A stretch of DNA of 64,000 nucleotides from an uncultured Pantoea sp. (GCA_913778495.1 CAJYVD010000019.1:49717-113716), one strand, 5' to 3'. Positions 46,612 to 56,804 are shown, counted from the first letter of the stretch. Program-made: numbers and translations. The notes: a model not told the origin generated them from the letters alone.

Positions 46612-47658
46612 TCAGAAACGGCTGTCGACCGCGGCAGCCAGCGTCTCCAGCACCTCTACGCTGTGCGCCCAGCCAAGGCAAGGATCGGTAATCGACTGGC
46701 CATAGCGTAAGGGTTCGCCGGGGGTGACTTTCTGATTCCCTTCCTGCAAGAAACTTTCAATCATCACACCGACAATGGCCGGCGATCCGGCGCGAATCTG
46801 CGCGGCGACATCCTCTGCGACGTCGCGCTGCCGCAGATGCTGTTTCAGGCAGTTAGCATGGCTAAAATCGATAATCAGCTGTTCCGGCAGCGAGTATTGA
46901 CGCAGGTTAGCGGCTGCGGCGGCGACATCTTCCGCGTGATAATTAGGCGCACGACCACCGCGTAAGATCACGTGGCCGTGTGGGTTTCCGCTGGTTTGAT
47001 AGATTGTCATCTGACCGTTCTTATCCGGCGAGAGAAACATATGGCTGGCGCGCGCCGCGCGAATCGCGTCCACGGCAATTTGGACGTTGCCGTCGGTGCC
47101 ATTTTTGAATCCTACCGGGCAGGAGAGTGCCGAGGCCATTTCGCGATGGATTTGGCTTTCGGTGGTGCGTGCGCCGATTGCGCCCCAGCTAATCAAATCG
47201 GCAATAAACTGCCCGATCACCATATCCAGAAACTCTGTGGCGGTTGGCATACCAAGGGCGTTGATATCCAACAGCAGTTTGCGCGCGATAGCGATACCGC
47301 GATTGACGTCAAAGCTGCCATTCAGGTCGGGATCGGAAATCAGCCCTTTCCAGCCCACCACCGTGCGCGGTTTTTCAAAGTAGGCGCGCATCACGATCTC
47401 CAGGCGATCGGCAAAACGCTCGCGCAGGTCGTTGAGTCGCTGCGCATACTCCAGCGCGGCTACCGGGTCGTGCAGCGAGCACGGACCAATCACGACCAGC
47501 AGGCGCGGGTCGGCGCCAGTTAAAATGCGCGCGATGCGCTGGCGGGCGGCGGTAATATTGTCCGCGATGTGCGGTGCAAGAGGGTGGGCTTCCGCCAGTG
47601 CGGCGGGCGTCAGCAGGCTGCCTATACGCGCGGTGCGTAACTCATCAGTTTTGTTCAT
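46612..47658 (-). CDS. aroH: DAHP synthase AroH, Trp-sensitive type
   Basis: AroH condenses phosphoenolpyruvate and erythrose-4-phosphate to 3-deoxy-D-arabino-heptulosonate-7-phosphate, the first shikimate-pathway step. The 348-residue protein has the family blocks GPCSLHDPVAALEYA, RAYFEKPRTVVGWKGL, the metal-ligand Cys in the first block, and FLSPDKNGQMTIYQTSGNPHGH. It starts MNKTDELRTARI, the AroH-specific start, rather than the AroF/AroG pattern. I see no consensus TrpR operator (GTACTAGTTAACTAGTAC) upstream, unlike E. coli aroH. Confidence 0.93.
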   Translation of the reverse strand: MNKTDELRTARIGSLLTPAALAEAHPLAPHIADNITAARQRIARILTGADPRLLVVIGPCSLHDPVAALEYAQRLNDLRERFADRLEIVMRAYFEKPRTVVGWKGLISDPDLNGSFDVNRGIAIARKLLLDINALGMPTATEFLDMVIGQFIADLISWGAIGARTTESQIHREMASALSCPVGFKNGTDGNVQIAVDAIRAARASHMFLSPDKNGQMTIYQTSGNPHGHVILRGGRAPNYHAEDVAAAAANLRQYSLPEQLIIDFSHANCLKQHLRQRDVAEDVAAQIRAGSPAIVGVMIESFLQEGNQKVTPGEPLRYGQSITDPCLGWAHSVEVLETLAAAVDSRF

Positions 47659-47806
47659 GGTGATTCTCAAAAAGTGTCTTCGCAGCGGTGAAATACCGGG
47701 AAGTGATGAGAGTCACAATAAAGCAAACATCCGCAAATTCAAGCCATTGCTTGCAAAGCACGGCATGTTCGAACGGAAGCCCGCCTTTACGCTGGCAGCA
47801 CGACAT

Positions 47807-48634
47807 TTAATACATGCTGCGACGCAGCCCCATGATATCGAGGATTTTGGTTGCGATCTCCTCCACAGAGTAATTGGTGCTGTTTAAGTAGCGTATCTGG
47901 TGAGTGCGGAACAGCGCCTCGACTTCGCCCACTTCAAGTCGGCATTGACGTATTGATGCGTAGCGCGTGTTTTCTGCGCGCTCCTGGCGAATGGCCGCCA
48001 GGCGTTCGGGGTCGATAGTGAGGCCAAACAGCTTGTTCTGGTGCGCGCGCAGCGCGGGCGGCAGTTTCAGATTATCCATGTCATCGGCAATAAACGGGTA
48101 ATTTGCGGCGCGCACGCCAAATTGCATCGCCAGATAAAGGCTGGTGGGGGTTTTGCCACAGCGGGAGACGCCCAGCAGAATCACCTGCGCATCTTCCAGC
48201 CCGCGCAGCGAAATGCCGTCGTCATGCGCCAGCGTATAGTCAATGGCGGCGATACGTGCGTCATATTTCCCAAGGTTGCTGGCGGTCAGGCCGTGGGTGC
48301 GATGGGCCACTGGCATTGACGCCACGCCCAACTCACTTTGCAGCGGTGCTACCAGCGCCTGAACGATATCCTGGCAGAAGCCCTCGCTTTGCAAAATGAT
48401 CTCACGCACGTCCGGCGTTACGATGGAGAAAAACACCAGCGGGCGAACGCCGCTTTGCTGATAGAGCGCATTGATCTGGGCTTTGACCGCCTGCGCACGC
48501 TGCACATTCTCCACAAACGGCAGCGTCACGCTGTTAATGGTCACCGGAAACTGCGACAGCACCGCATGGCCGAGCACTTCCGCTGTAATGGCGGTGCCAT
48601 CTGAAATATAAAATACGCTGCGTTCTGTACTCAT
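47807..48634 (-). CDS. ppsR: PEP synthetase regulatory protein PpsR
   Basis: PpsR is the bifunctional kinase/pyrophosphorylase that inactivates PpsA by ADP-dependent threonine phosphorylation and reactivates it by phosphorolysis. The 275-residue protein has [18 protein letters not shown] at the start and the P-loop-like [16 protein letters not shown], with [17 protein letters not shown] at the end. The ATG at 48634 is preferred to a GTG at 48652 whose following bases (GAGGA) act as the ribosome binding site. It is divergent from ppsA, its substrate gene. Confidence 0.95.
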   Translation of the reverse strand: MSTERSVFYISDGTAITAEVLGHAVLSQFPVTINSVTLPFVENVQRAQAVKAQINALYQQSGVRPLVFFSIVTPDVREIILQSEGFCQDIVQALVAPLQSELGVASMPVAHRTHGLTASNLGKYDARIAAIDYTLAHDDGISLRGLEDAQVILLGVSRCGKTPTSLYLAMQFGVRAANYPFIADDMDNLKLPPALRAHQNKLFGLTIDPERLAAIRQERAENTRYASIRQCRLEVGEVEALFRTHQIRYLNSTNYSVEEIATKILDIMGLRRSMY

Positions 48635-48842
48635 GTTCTCGCTTTTCCTCACCGTGGCAGCCGGGACGCCATATTATCGATTTTATTTCATTGTCATGCC
48701 AACTGAAATGAAATATCCATATTGATCGTAAGCGCAGCGAAAAGCGCTAATAAAAATCACCTTCATTTTAATTGAAATGCCCTGTTAAAAATCCGTTATT
48801 TTTAGCAAATCTTTCTTTTTATCTTAAATAAAGTAGCGGCGT

Positions 48843-48934
48843 GTTGCGCAACGAAAACGAAGGTTAAGTGCATGAAACATTGAAAATTGTAGCACAAGCA
48901 ATTTGTTAGCGTTTAATAACCGGGTTGCGCAACG
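48843..48934. repeat. Twin palindromes in the ppsR-ppsA control region
   Basis: The perfect palindrome GTTGCGCAAC, followed each time by G, occurs at 48843 and 48924, 81 bp apart. The central CG and symmetric arms are typical of operators for dimeric helix-turn-helix repressors such as the LacI family. The binding protein is unknown. Confidence 0.6.
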
Positions 48935-48978
48935 TCCTTTTAAATGAGGAGTAATCTGAATTTAATTTTCTTTTTCTG

Positions 48979-48992
48979 CTTTAACGATTCAA
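48979..48992 (-). promoter_or_regulatory. Candidate Cra (FruR) site upstream of ppsA
   Basis: On the minus strand the site reads TGAATCGTTAAAG, agreeing with the Cra consensus TGAAWCSNTHHCW except at the last two positions. It lies about 90 bp upstream of the ppsA ATG. Cra activates ppsA in E. coli from an upstream site. Confidence 0.4.
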
Positions 48993-49082
48993 CACTTAGT
49001 CTTTATTTCGCGAGTGTGCCAAGCTGCTAGGGCGAATAGCAAAATATTCCATGTGCTCCAATCATTTAAAAGGATAATCTCA

Positions 49083-51473
49083 ATGTCCAATCAAGACCAA
49101 CAGTCGCTTGTGCTCTGGTATAACCAGCTTGGCATGCATGATGTTGATCGGGTGGGGGGCAAAAATGCGTCCCTGGGAGAAATGATTACGAATTTGTCGT
49201 CGCTGGGCGTTTCCGTCCCTAACGGCTTCGCGACTACGTCATGGGCCTTTAATCAGTTTCTCGATCAAAGCGGACTGAACCAGCGTATTTATGCATTGCT
49301 GGATAAGACAGAGATTGATGACGTTGAAGCGCTGGCGGTTGCCGGCAAACAAATTCGTCAGTGGGTAGTGGAAACGCCATTCCAGCCAGAACTGGAACAG
49401 GCCATTCGCGCGGCCTATGAGCAGCTCTCCGCCGATGACGCCGACGCTTCATTTGCGGTGCGCTCATCCGCCACGGCAGAAGATATGCCCGATGCGTCTT
49501 TCGCCGGGCAGCAGGAAACGTTCCTGAATGTGCAGGGCTTCGAGGCCATCATGGTGGCGGTGAAACACGTCTACGCCTCGCTGTTTAACGATCGCGCTAT
49601 CTCCTATCGTGTACATCAGGGCTATGACCATCGTGGCGTGGCGCTGTCGGCCGGTATTCAGCGCATGGTGCGCTCCGATCTCGCATCCTCCGGCGTCATG
49701 TTCACTATTGATACCGAGTCCGGTTTCGATCAAGTGGTCTTCATCACGTCAGCGTTTGGACTGGGCGAGATGGTCGTGCAAGGTGCGGTAAACCCGGATG
49801 AGTTTTATGTCCACAAACCCACGCTGGCTGCCGGTCGCCCGGCCATTGTGCGGCGCACGATGGGCTCCAAAAAAATCCGTATGGTCTATGCCGACTCCCA
49901 GCAGCATGGCGAGCAGGTGCGCATTGAGGATGTCGAACCGAACGCGCGCGACCGCTTCAGCCTGACGGATGAAGAAGTGCAGGCGCTGGCGCGTCAGGCG
50001 GTATTGATTGAGCAGCACTATAAAAGGCCAATGGACATTGAGTGGGCGAAAGACGGCCATACCGGCAAGCTGTTTATTGTCCAGGCACGCCCAGAGACGG
50101 TACGCTCAAACGGTCAGGTCATGGAGCGCTATAACCTCCAGGGCAAAGGCAATGTGCTGGTAGAAGGGCGCGCCATTGGCCACCGTATTGGGGCTGGCAC
50201 CGTGAAAGTTATTCACGACATCAGTGAAATGCACCGGATTGAAAAGGGCGATGTGCTGGTCACCGATATGACCGATCCCGACTGGGAGCCGATCATGAAA
50301 AAGGCCGCCGCTATCGTGACCAATCGCGGTGGGCGCACCTGTCATGCCGCAATTATCGCCCGTGAGCTCGGCATTCCGGCCGTGGTGGGCTGTGGCGATG
50401 CCACGGACCATCTGCAAGATGGGCGCGCGGTGACGGTGTCCTGTGCCGAAGGCGATACCGGCTATGTGTATCAGGACCTGCTGGATTTTGACGTCACCAG
50501 CTCGCAGGTTGATAAGCTGCCCGCGCTACCGCTGAAAATCATGATGAATGTGGGCAACCCAGATCGCGCCTTTGACTTCGCCTGTCTGCCCAACGAAGGC
50601 GTGGGCCTTGCGCGTCTGGAGTTCATTATTAACCGCATGATTGGCGTACACCCCAGAGCGCTGCTGGAGTTTGACGATCAAACGCCTGATATTCAGGCGC
50701 AGATTCGTCAAATGATGAAAGGCTTTGACGATCCAGTGGAGTTTTACGTGGCGCGGCTCACGGAAGGCATTGCCACGCTGGGGGCGGCTTTTGCACCGAA
50801 GCGCGTGATTGTGCGTCTTTCTGACTTTAAGTCCAACGAATACGCCAATCTGGTCGGTGGAGAGCGTTATGAGCCCGAGGAGGAGAACCCCATGCTGGGC
50901 TTCCGCGGGGCAGGACGCTACGTCGCGGACAGCTTCCGCGACTGCTTCGCGCTGGAGTGCGAGGCGGTGAAGCGCGTGCGTAATGAAATGGGCCTTACCA
51001 ACGTTGAAATCATGGTGCCGTTCGTGCGGACGGTCGATCAGGCGGCGGCCGTGGTGGAGGAGCTGGGCAGGCAAGGGTTGAAGCGCGGTGAGAACGGACT
51101 GAAGATCATCATGATGTGCGAGATCCCGTCCAATGCCTTACTGGCCGAGCAGTTCCTTGAACATTTTGACGGCTTCTCGATTGGCTCTAACGACATGACG
51201 CAGCTCACGCTGGGCCTTGACCGCGATTCCGGTGTGGTCTCGGCGCTGTTTGACGAGCGTAACGATGCGGTGAAAGCCTTGCTGGCGATGTCGATTCAGG
51301 CGGCCAAAAAACAGGGCAAATATGTGGGCATTTGCGGTCAAGGGCCGTCGGATCATCAGGACTTTGCTGCCTGGCTGATGGAGCAGGGTATTGATAGCCT
51401 GTCGCTGAACCCAGATACCGTGGTGGAAACGTGGGTGAATCTGGCGGAGCTGCATGCGTCTCGGGCATCCTGA
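49083..51473 (+). CDS. ppsA: Phosphoenolpyruvate synthase PpsA
   Basis: PpsA converts pyruvate and ATP to PEP, AMP and phosphate for growth on C3 compounds. The 796-residue protein has the ATP-grasp domain (about 1-350; [19 protein letters not shown]), the swivelling phosphohistidine domain with the catalytic His in [17 protein letters not shown], and the PEP-binding barrel with GEMVVQ... upstream blocks, [14 protein letters not shown] and the catalytic Cys in [10 protein letters not shown]. The threonine modified by PpsR lies just before the phosphohistidine (RTCH). An AAAGGA ribosome binding site precedes the ATG at 49083. It is divergent from ppsR. Confidence 0.97.
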   Translation: MSNQDQQSLVLWYNQLGMHDVDRVGGKNASLGEMITNLSSLGVSVPNGFATTSWAFNQFLDQSGLNQRIYALLDKTEIDDVEALAVAGKQIRQWVVETPFQPELEQAIRAAYEQLSADDADASFAVRSSATAEDMPDASFAGQQETFLNVQGFEAIMVAVKHVYASLFNDRAISYRVHQGYDHRGVALSAGIQRMVRSDLASSGVMFTIDTESGFDQVVFITSAFGLGEMVVQGAVNPDEFYVHKPTLAAGRPAIVRRTMGSKKIRMVYADSQQHGEQVRIEDVEPNARDRFSLTDEEVQALARQAVLIEQHYKRPMDIEWAKDGHTGKLFIVQARPETVRSNGQVMERYNLQGKGNVLVEGRAIGHRIGAGTVKVIHDISEMHRIEKGDVLVTDMTDPDWEPIMKKAAAIVTNRGGRTCHAAIIARELGIPAVVGCGDATDHLQDGRAVTVSCAEGDTGYVYQDLLDFDVTSSQVDKLPALPLKIMMNVGNPDRAFDFACLPNEGVGLARLEFIINRMIGVHPRALLEFDDQTPDIQAQIRQMMKGFDDPVEFYVARLTEGIATLGAAFAPKRVIVRLSDFKSNEYANLVGGERYEPEEENPMLGFRGAGRYVADSFRDCFALECEAVKRVRNEMGLTNVEIMVPFVRTVDQAAAVVEELGRQGLKRGENGLKIIMMCEIPSNALLAEQFLEHFDGFSIGSNDMTQLTLGLDRDSGVVSALFDERNDAVKALLAMSIQAAKKQGKYVGICGQGPSDHQDFAAWLMEQGIDSLSLNPDTVVETWVNLAELHASRAS

Positions 51474-51523
51474 TGCGCTAACATTTGGCTTCGCACCTGA
51501 TCCGGTGTGACCGCGATGAAACA

Positions 51524-51550
51524 GTTAAGGCCAGCGATGCTGGCCTTAAC
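51524..51550 (+). terminator. Hairpin after ppsA
   Basis: GTTAAGGCCAGC and GCTGGCCTTAAC form a perfect 12 bp stem with a 3-base loop, followed by ATTTTAAG. The T tract is short, but the stem is strong, so it probably ends ppsA transcription. Confidence 0.7.
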
Positions 51551-51568
51551 ATTTTAAGAAATACAGGC

Positions 51569-51675
51569 AAAAAAAAGCCCATCACAGGGGATGGGCAAAG
51601 ACTACACACAGCAATTCTTTACTCTACTCAGGGGAAAAAGGGTTGTTAAAAATCAGTAGGTTGATTTCAAACAGT
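51569..51675 (-). ncRNA. rprA: Small regulatory RNA RprA
   Basis: On the minus strand a 107-base RNA begins ACTGTTTGAAATCAAC and ends in the terminator hairpin GCCCATC/GATGGGC plus eight T. The segment GAATTGCTGTGTGTAG followed by TCTTTGCCCATC and the CCCCTGAGT core match E. coli RprA as I remember it, and the locus, beside ydiK and ppsA, is the same. RprA is an Hfq-dependent activator of rpoS translation and also acts on csgD and ydaM. A TAACAT -10 lies at -12 to -7 from the proposed 5' end and an RcsB box lies just upstream of the -35 region. The exact 5' end is inferred by alignment. Confidence 0.9.
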
Positions 51676-51710
51676 GGATTTATGTTATTCACCGCCGCCC
51701 TTTGCGTCTT

Positions 51711-51724
51711 TAAGAATCCTCTTA
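51711..51724 (-). promoter_or_regulatory. RcsB box of rprA
   Basis: TAAGAGGATTCTTA on the minus strand matches the Rcs consensus TAAGAATATTCYTA at 12 of 14 positions. It spans -49 to -36 from the inferred rprA start, abutting the -35 as in E. coli, where the Rcs phosphorelay activates rprA. Confidence 0.78.
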
Positions 51725-51983
51725 TTAGTTTAAAGCTGATAATCTTTTTAGCGCTGTGATGGCGGAACGGTTGGTTAATTCAGTGCAAAAAGTAATCATT
51801 CAAAGGCCAAAATAGGCGCCTGACGGCGAAAATGGGGTTTTTTCTTAAAAGCTGCTTATGGAAAAAAGCGTATTGCTACAGCGAAAGAAAAATGGATGTA
51901 AATTCCGTTAGCGCGGCTGTAGTAACGCCGTAGGGCAAATGCGTGAGAGCAGGGCGGCGCAGACCGCGCCGCGAAGAAGAATA

Positions 51984-53096
51984 TCAGTGTAACTCGTCGT
52001 CATGCTCCGCCAGCGCTTCGATAGCGACATCGGGCGCATCATTTGGGGCCGGTGACTCATGCATCCACACCGAAACTAAACGGTACGATACCGCCAACAC
52101 CACCGGCCCGATAAACAGGCCAATCATGCCAAAGGCGATCAGCCCGCCAATAACCCCGGATAAAATCAGTATCATAGGTAAGTCGGCACCCATACGAATC
52201 AGCATGGGGCGCAGCACATTGTCCAGCGTGCCAACCACGCAGCTCCAGATCAGCAGTACGGTGCCCCACGTGGTATCGCCGCTCCAGTACAGCCAGATAA
52301 TGGCGGGAACCAGCACGATCAGCGGCCCCAGCTGTACCAGGCAGGTTAAGATCATCAAGACCGTCAGCAGCGTGGCATAAGGAATACCGGACACAGCCAG
52401 CCCAATGCCGCCTAACACGCCTTGCACCAGCGCCGTCACCACGACGCCCAGCGCCACGGCGCGAATGGCCTGACCGGCCAGCAGCACGGCCGCATCACCG
52501 CGCGCGCCGCCCATGCGATAAGCAAAGTGACGAATGCCAAAGCCAACCTGCTCGCCGCGCCAGTAAAGGAGCACGCTAAACAGCAGCATCAAGCCTAAGT
52601 GCAGCATAAAGCGGCCAAAATGACCGGCCTGCGCCACAAAGAAACCGGTGGTGCGACCGATGTAAGGCTGAACCTGACGCATAATCGCCGCGCCGCCGCC
52701 GTCCACCATTTTATGGTAGTTAAGGTAGGCTTTATGGCCGACATAGGGAATTTCCCGCAGCCACGCGAAGTCGGGCAGCACCAGATGACGCTGCGTCGCC
52801 CAGGCAATCACCGGGGCGCTGTTATCGATCAGGCTGCTCACCAACAGGGCGATCGGAATAATAAACAGCAGCAATAGAAGAAGCGTCATGGCGATAACCG
52901 CCAGCGATCGCCGTCCCCACAGCAGTTGCTGCAAACGGATCATTAGCGGCCAGGTAGCGATGACCACCATGCTCGCCCACGCAAAGCCGAGAATAAAAGG
53001 CCGTACCACCCAGAGCGAGGCGACCATCATAATCAGAATGAACATCAGCGAAAACAGAAGTTGCGGTAAATCCATACCGCGTTGCAGGCTTTTCAT
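51984..53096 (-). CDS. ydiK: AI-2E family inner-membrane transporter YdiK
   Basis: A 370-residue polytopic membrane protein, identical in length to E. coli YdiK, of the AI-2E transporter (PerM) superfamily. About seven helices are visible, with RPFILGFAWASMVVIATWP near the N-terminus, a large periplasmic loop (about 95-170), RGDAAVLLAGQAIRAVALGVVVTALVQ and the LIRMGADLPMILILSGVIGG end segment. The ATG at 53096 is chosen by alignment; the frame extends upstream 51 codons without similarity. The substrate is unknown. About 260 bp between it and the RcsB box of rprA hold no gene. Confidence 0.93.
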   Translation of the reverse strand: MKSLQRGMDLPQLLFSLMFILIMMVASLWVVRPFILGFAWASMVVIATWPLMIRLQQLLWGRRSLAVIAMTLLLLLLFIIPIALLVSSLIDNSAPVIAWATQRHLVLPDFAWLREIPYVGHKAYLNYHKMVDGGGAAIMRQVQPYIGRTTGFFVAQAGHFGRFMLHLGLMLLFSVLLYWRGEQVGFGIRHFAYRMGGARGDAAVLLAGQAIRAVALGVVVTALVQGVLGGIGLAVSGIPYATLLTVLMILTCLVQLGPLIVLVPAIIWLYWSGDTTWGTVLLIWSCVVGTLDNVLRPMLIRMGADLPMILILSGVIGGLIAFGMIGLFIGPVVLAVSYRLVSVWMHESPAPNDAPDVAIEALAEHDDELH

Positions 53097-53298
53097 CACA
53101 GCGTAAGACCTCAATTGACCCTTGCAGATAGGGTGCGATGTACTGACCCAATGATGAGCTATTTCCTGAAAATTAAACAGAAAAAAGCGTTGGCTGCTGG
53201 GGGCTTTCCTGAAATCGCAGCAGCGCAGAAAAAAATATGATAAAACCACAGGCTGATAAAATCGCTACGCAAACGTTTACAACTTCTCGGTCACGCAA

Positions 53299-56200
53299 AT
53301 GATCCCACAGATTTCTCAGGCGCCAGGCCTCGTTCAACTGGTGCTAACATTCCTGCAGTCGCTAAAAGAACAGGGCTTTACCGGCGATACCGCCACCAGC
53401 TATGCCGATCGTCTCGCGTTGGCCACCGATAACAGCATTTATCAGATGTTGCCGGATGCCGCGCTGTTTCCGCGCTCAACGGCTGACGTGGCATTGATTG
53501 CGCGCCTGGCGGGAGAGTCGCGCTTTAGCAGCTTGGTGTTTACGCCGCGCGGCGGCGGGACCGGCACCAATGGGCAGGCGCTAAATCAGGGTATCGTGGT
53601 GGATATGTCGCGATACATGAATCGCATCCTTGAAATCAACGTTGAGCAGCAGTGGGTTCGCGTGGAAGCGGGCGTGGTAAAGGATCAACTGAATGCGTGG
53701 CTGAAACCCTACGGCTATTTTTTCTCGCCGGAACTCTCCACCAGCAACCGCGCGACGCTGGGCGGCATGATCAACACCGATGCGTCAGGGCAGGGGTCGC
53801 TGGTGTATGGCAAAACCTCCGATCATGTGGATGGCCTGCGAGCGGTGCTGTTAGGCGGTGATATCCTGGATACCCATGCCATGCCCACGCCGCTCGCGGA
53901 GCAACTGGCACGCGAGGAGAGCCGAATTGGACAGATATACCACACCGTGCTCAACCGCTGCCGCGAACAGCGCGCGCTGATCCTGGAAAAATTTCCCAAA
54001 CTCAATCGCTTCCTGACTGGCTATGATCTGCGCCACGTTTTTAGTGACGATCTACAGACGTTCGATCTTACGCGGCTGCTCTGCGGCGCCGAAGGCACGC
54101 TCGCGTTTATCACCGAAGCGCGTCTGAATATCACGCCCATTCCTAAAGTGCGTCGCGTGGTTAACATCAAATATGACTCGTTCGATTCAGCGCTGCGTAA
54201 TGCACCCTTTTTAGTGGACGCCAAGGCGCTGTCGGTGGAGACCGTGGATTCGCGGGTGCTCAATCTGGCGCGCGAGGACATTGTGTGGCATTCGGTGAAA
54301 GCGCTGATTACCGATGTGCCCGATAAGACCCTGCTCGGCTTAAATATTGTTGAATTTGCGGGTGACGACGCCGAGCTGATCGCGCGCCAGGTTAGCCAGC
54401 TTTGCCTGGGGCTGGATGCCCTCATGGAGCAGCATGCCGGCGGCATCATCGGCTACCAACTGTGCGACGACTTAGGCGGCATTGAGCGCATTTACGCGAT
54501 GCGTAAAAAAGCGGTGGGGCTGTTAGGCAATGCCAAAGGGCGCGCTAAACCTATTCCCTTTGTGGAAGATACCGCCGTCCCGCCCGAGCAGTTGGCCGAT
54601 TACATCGTAGAGTTTCGCGCGCTGCTGGATAGCCACGGCTTGAGCTATGGCATGTTCGGACACGTCGATGCTGGCGTGTTGCACGTGCGTCCGGCGCTGG
54701 ATATGTGCGATCCGCAGCAGGAGATGTTGATGAAACGTATCTCCGACGACGTGGTGGCCTTGACGGCGCGCTACGGTGGGCTGCTGTGGGGCGAGCACGG
54801 TAAAGGATTCCGCGCGCAATACAGTCCGGCATTCTTTGGCGAGACGCTTTTTACTGAACTACGTCGTATCAAGACGGCGTTCGATCCGGATAATCGGCTT
54901 AATCCTGGTAAAATTTGTCCGCCGCTCGGTAGCGACGCGCCCATGATGCAGGTGGATGCCGTCAAGCGCGGTACATACGATCGTCAAATTCCGGTGACGG
55001 TGCGCAGCGACTGGCGTGGCGCGATGGAGTGCAATGGCAACGGGTTGTGCTTTAACTTCGATGCGCGCAGTCCGATGTGCCCGTCGATGAAAATCACCCG
55101 TAATCGCATTCATTCGCCCAAAGGGCGGGCTGCGCTGACGCGTGAATGGCTACGCTTGCTGGCAGAGCAAGGCGTTGATCCGGTGCAGCTGGAGCAGGCC
55201 TTGCCGAAACAGGGCGTCAGCCTGCGCGCGCTGATAAAGCGCACGCGCAATACTTGGCATGCCAAACAGGGAGAGTATGATTTTTCGCACGAGGTGAAAG
55301 AGGCGATGTCCGGCTGCCTGGCGTGCAAAGCCTGTTCAACGCAGTGCCCCGTCAAAATTGATGTGCCGAATTTTCGCGCGCGCTTTCTCCAGCTTTATCA
55401 CACGCGCTACCTGCGCCCGCTTAGCGATCATGTCGTGGCGTCGGTTGAACAGTACGCACCGCTAATGGCTAAAGCGCCCGGCGTGTTTAATTTCTTTTTA
55501 AAACAGCCGTGGCTGCGCGAGATGAGCAAAACCCACGTGGGCATGGTGGACTTGCCGCTGCTCTCGTCACCCAACCTGAGCCAGCAGCTCAGCGGGCATC
55601 CGGCGATGAACATGACGCTGGAGCAATTGGAAGCCATGGACAGCGCCGCGCGGGAAAAGTGTGTGCTGGTGGTGCAAGATCCTTTCACCAGCTATTACGA
55701 AGCGCACCTGGTGGCCGATTTCATTAAACTGATTGAGAAATTGGGGTACCGTCCGGTGCTGCTGCCGTTTTCCCCCAATGGCAAAGCGCAGCACGTAAAA
55801 GGATTTTTGCAGCGCTTTGCCCGCACCGCAGCGAAAACCGCCGAATTTCTTAATCGGGTGGCTAAGCTGGGTGCGCCCATGGTGGGCATCGATCCCGCTA
55901 CGGTATTGTGCTACCGCGACGAATATCGCGAGGTGCTGGGTGACCAACGCGGCGAGTTCACGGTGCAGCTGGTGCACGAGTGGCTGACCACGGCGCTGGG
56001 CGAACGCAGCGAACAGCCTGCCAGCGGCGAAGCGTGGTATCTGTTTGCGCACTGCACGGAAGTGACGACGCTGCCCGCCACACCCGCGCAATGGCAGGCT
56101 ATCTTTTCCCGCTTCGGTGCCAAACTCGAAAACATCAACGTCGGCTGCTGCGGCATGGCGGGAACCTACGGTCACGAGCGCGACAATGTGGAAAACTCGC

Positions 56201-56352
56201 TAGGGATTTATACCCTGTCATGGCATCCGCAGCTGCAAAGATTGCCGCGTCAGCGCTGCCTGGCCACCGGTTTCTCCTGCCGCAGTCAGGTGAAACGCGC
56301 CGAGGGCAACGGCATGCGCCATCCGCTTCAGGCGCTGTTGGAAATGATGTAA
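53299..56352 (+). CDS. ydiJ: FAD and 4Fe-4S D-2-hydroxyglutarate dehydrogenase YdiJ
   Basis: A 1017-residue flavoprotein fused to an iron-sulfur module, matching E. coli YdiJ (1018). The N-terminal half is a VAO-type FAD domain with PRGGGTGTNGQAL and an FAD-linked oxidase C-terminal cap (GHVDAGVLHVRP). Residues about 600-730 include a ferredoxin-like cluster motif SGCLACKACSTQCPVKID, and the end has CCG-type cysteines (GCCGMAGTYGHE). YdiJ was reported to oxidise D-2-hydroxyglutarate, a by-product of SerA, which is the inferred activity. The ATG at 53299 lacks an evident Shine-Dalgarno motif. It is near suf, which could supply its cluster. Confidence 0.94.
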   Translation: MIPQISQAPGLVQLVLTFLQSLKEQGFTGDTATSYADRLALATDNSIYQMLPDAALFPRSTADVALIARLAGESRFSSLVFTPRGGGTGTNGQALNQGIVVDMSRYMNRILEINVEQQWVRVEAGVVKDQLNAWLKPYGYFFSPELSTSNRATLGGMINTDASGQGSLVYGKTSDHVDGLRAVLLGGDILDTHAMPTPLAEQLAREESRIGQIYHTVLNRCREQRALILEKFPKLNRFLTGYDLRHVFSDDLQTFDLTRLLCGAEGTLAFITEARLNITPIPKVRRVVNIKYDSFDSALRNAPFLVDAKALSVETVDSRVLNLAREDIVWHSVKALITDVPDKTLLGLNIVEFAGDDAELIARQVSQLCLGLDALMEQHAGGIIGYQLCDDLGGIERIYAMRKKAVGLLGNAKGRAKPIPFVEDTAVPPEQLADYIVEFRALLDSHGLSYGMFGHVDAGVLHVRPALDMCDPQQEMLMKRISDDVVALTARYGGLLWGEHGKGFRAQYSPAFFGETLFTELRRIKTAFDPDNRLNPGKICPPLGSDAPMMQVDAVKRGTYDRQIPVTVRSDWRGAMECNGNGLCFNFDARSPMCPSMKITRNRIHSPKGRAALTREWLRLLAEQGVDPVQLEQALPKQGVSLRALIKRTRNTWHAKQGEYDFSHEVKEAMSGCLACKACSTQCPVKIDVPNFRARFLQLYHTRYLRPLSDHVVASVEQYAPLMAKAPGVFNFFLKQPWLREMSKTHVGMVDLPLLSSPNLSQQLSGHPAMNMTLEQLEAMDSAAREKCVLVVQDPFTSYYEAHLVADFIKLIEKLGYRPVLLPFSPNGKAQHVKGFLQRFARTAAKTAEFLNRVAKLGAPMVGIDPATVLCYRDEYREVLGDQRGEFTVQLVHEWLTTALGERSEQPASGEAWYLFAHCTEVTTLPATPAQWQAIFSRFGAKLENINVGCCGMAGTYGHERDNVENSLGIYTLSWHPQLQRLPRQRCLATGFSCRSQVKRAEGNGMRHPLQALLEMM

Positions 56353-56382
56353 ACAAATTGTAGGAGCCGTCACAAAGCTGGA

Positions 56383-56787
56383 TTAGAATATCCAGCCTGC
56401 GTGCCGGATGAAGTCGCTCTGCAGGCGGGTGGCCTGATCCCATTCGCCGCACAGCGCAAGCTGGTGGCATAGGCGCGTCAACGAGAGACGCGCCAGCTGG
56501 TAGGCTTGAACGCGGAAGAGATGCTCGCGCTCGGCGTTGCCTATCTCCTGCACTAAACGGTGATGGAGCTTACCTAGCGCATGCAAGTAACTGCGATCGT
56601 CGCCGTTCAGCGCGCAAAGTTCTGCCATATCGAGGCAAGTGTCGTTGAAGCGGCGTAGCTGCGCAAGGGAGCAGTCGGCGCGCTCAAGCTTGGCTTGTGC
56701 CATGTAAAAGTCGACCGTAATGTCGCGTATTGAAAAGCGGTATGCGTCGATGTTGTGTTGTAACCAGGCCGAGACGCTGGGCGTCAT
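56383..56787 (-). CDS. Unrecognised small helical protein under a Fur box
   Basis: A 134-residue protein that I do not recognise. It has no signal peptide or membrane segment and appears all-helical, with two similar helix pairs (LAQLRRFNDTCLDMAELCAL and LARLSLTRLCHQLALCGEW), so it might be a TPR-like scaffold. Five cysteines (39, 51, 58, 107, 113) and seven histidines are present, a possible metal or cluster site, but this is speculation. A near-perfect Fur box lies 18-36 bp upstream of the ATG, so iron-starvation induction is strongly suggested. It converges on ydiJ and is divergent from sufA, standing where E. coli has menI and ydiH. Confidence 0.75.
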   Translation of the reverse strand: MTPSVSAWLQHNIDAYRFSIRDITVDFYMAQAKLERADCSLAQLRRFNDTCLDMAELCALNGDDRSYLHALGKLHHRLVQEIGNAEREHLFRVQAYQLARLSLTRLCHQLALCGEWDQATRLQSDFIRHAGWIF

Positions 56788-56804
56788 ATCGCCACCGTAT
56801 TTAG

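Larger units (their letters stand above)
48635..49082. other. Divergent control region ppsR-ppsA
   Basis: 448 bp, AT-rich, with no gene. It holds two identical GTTGCGCAACG motifs (48843-48853 and 48924-48934) and a Cra-like site near 48979, listed separately. Confidence 0.6.
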
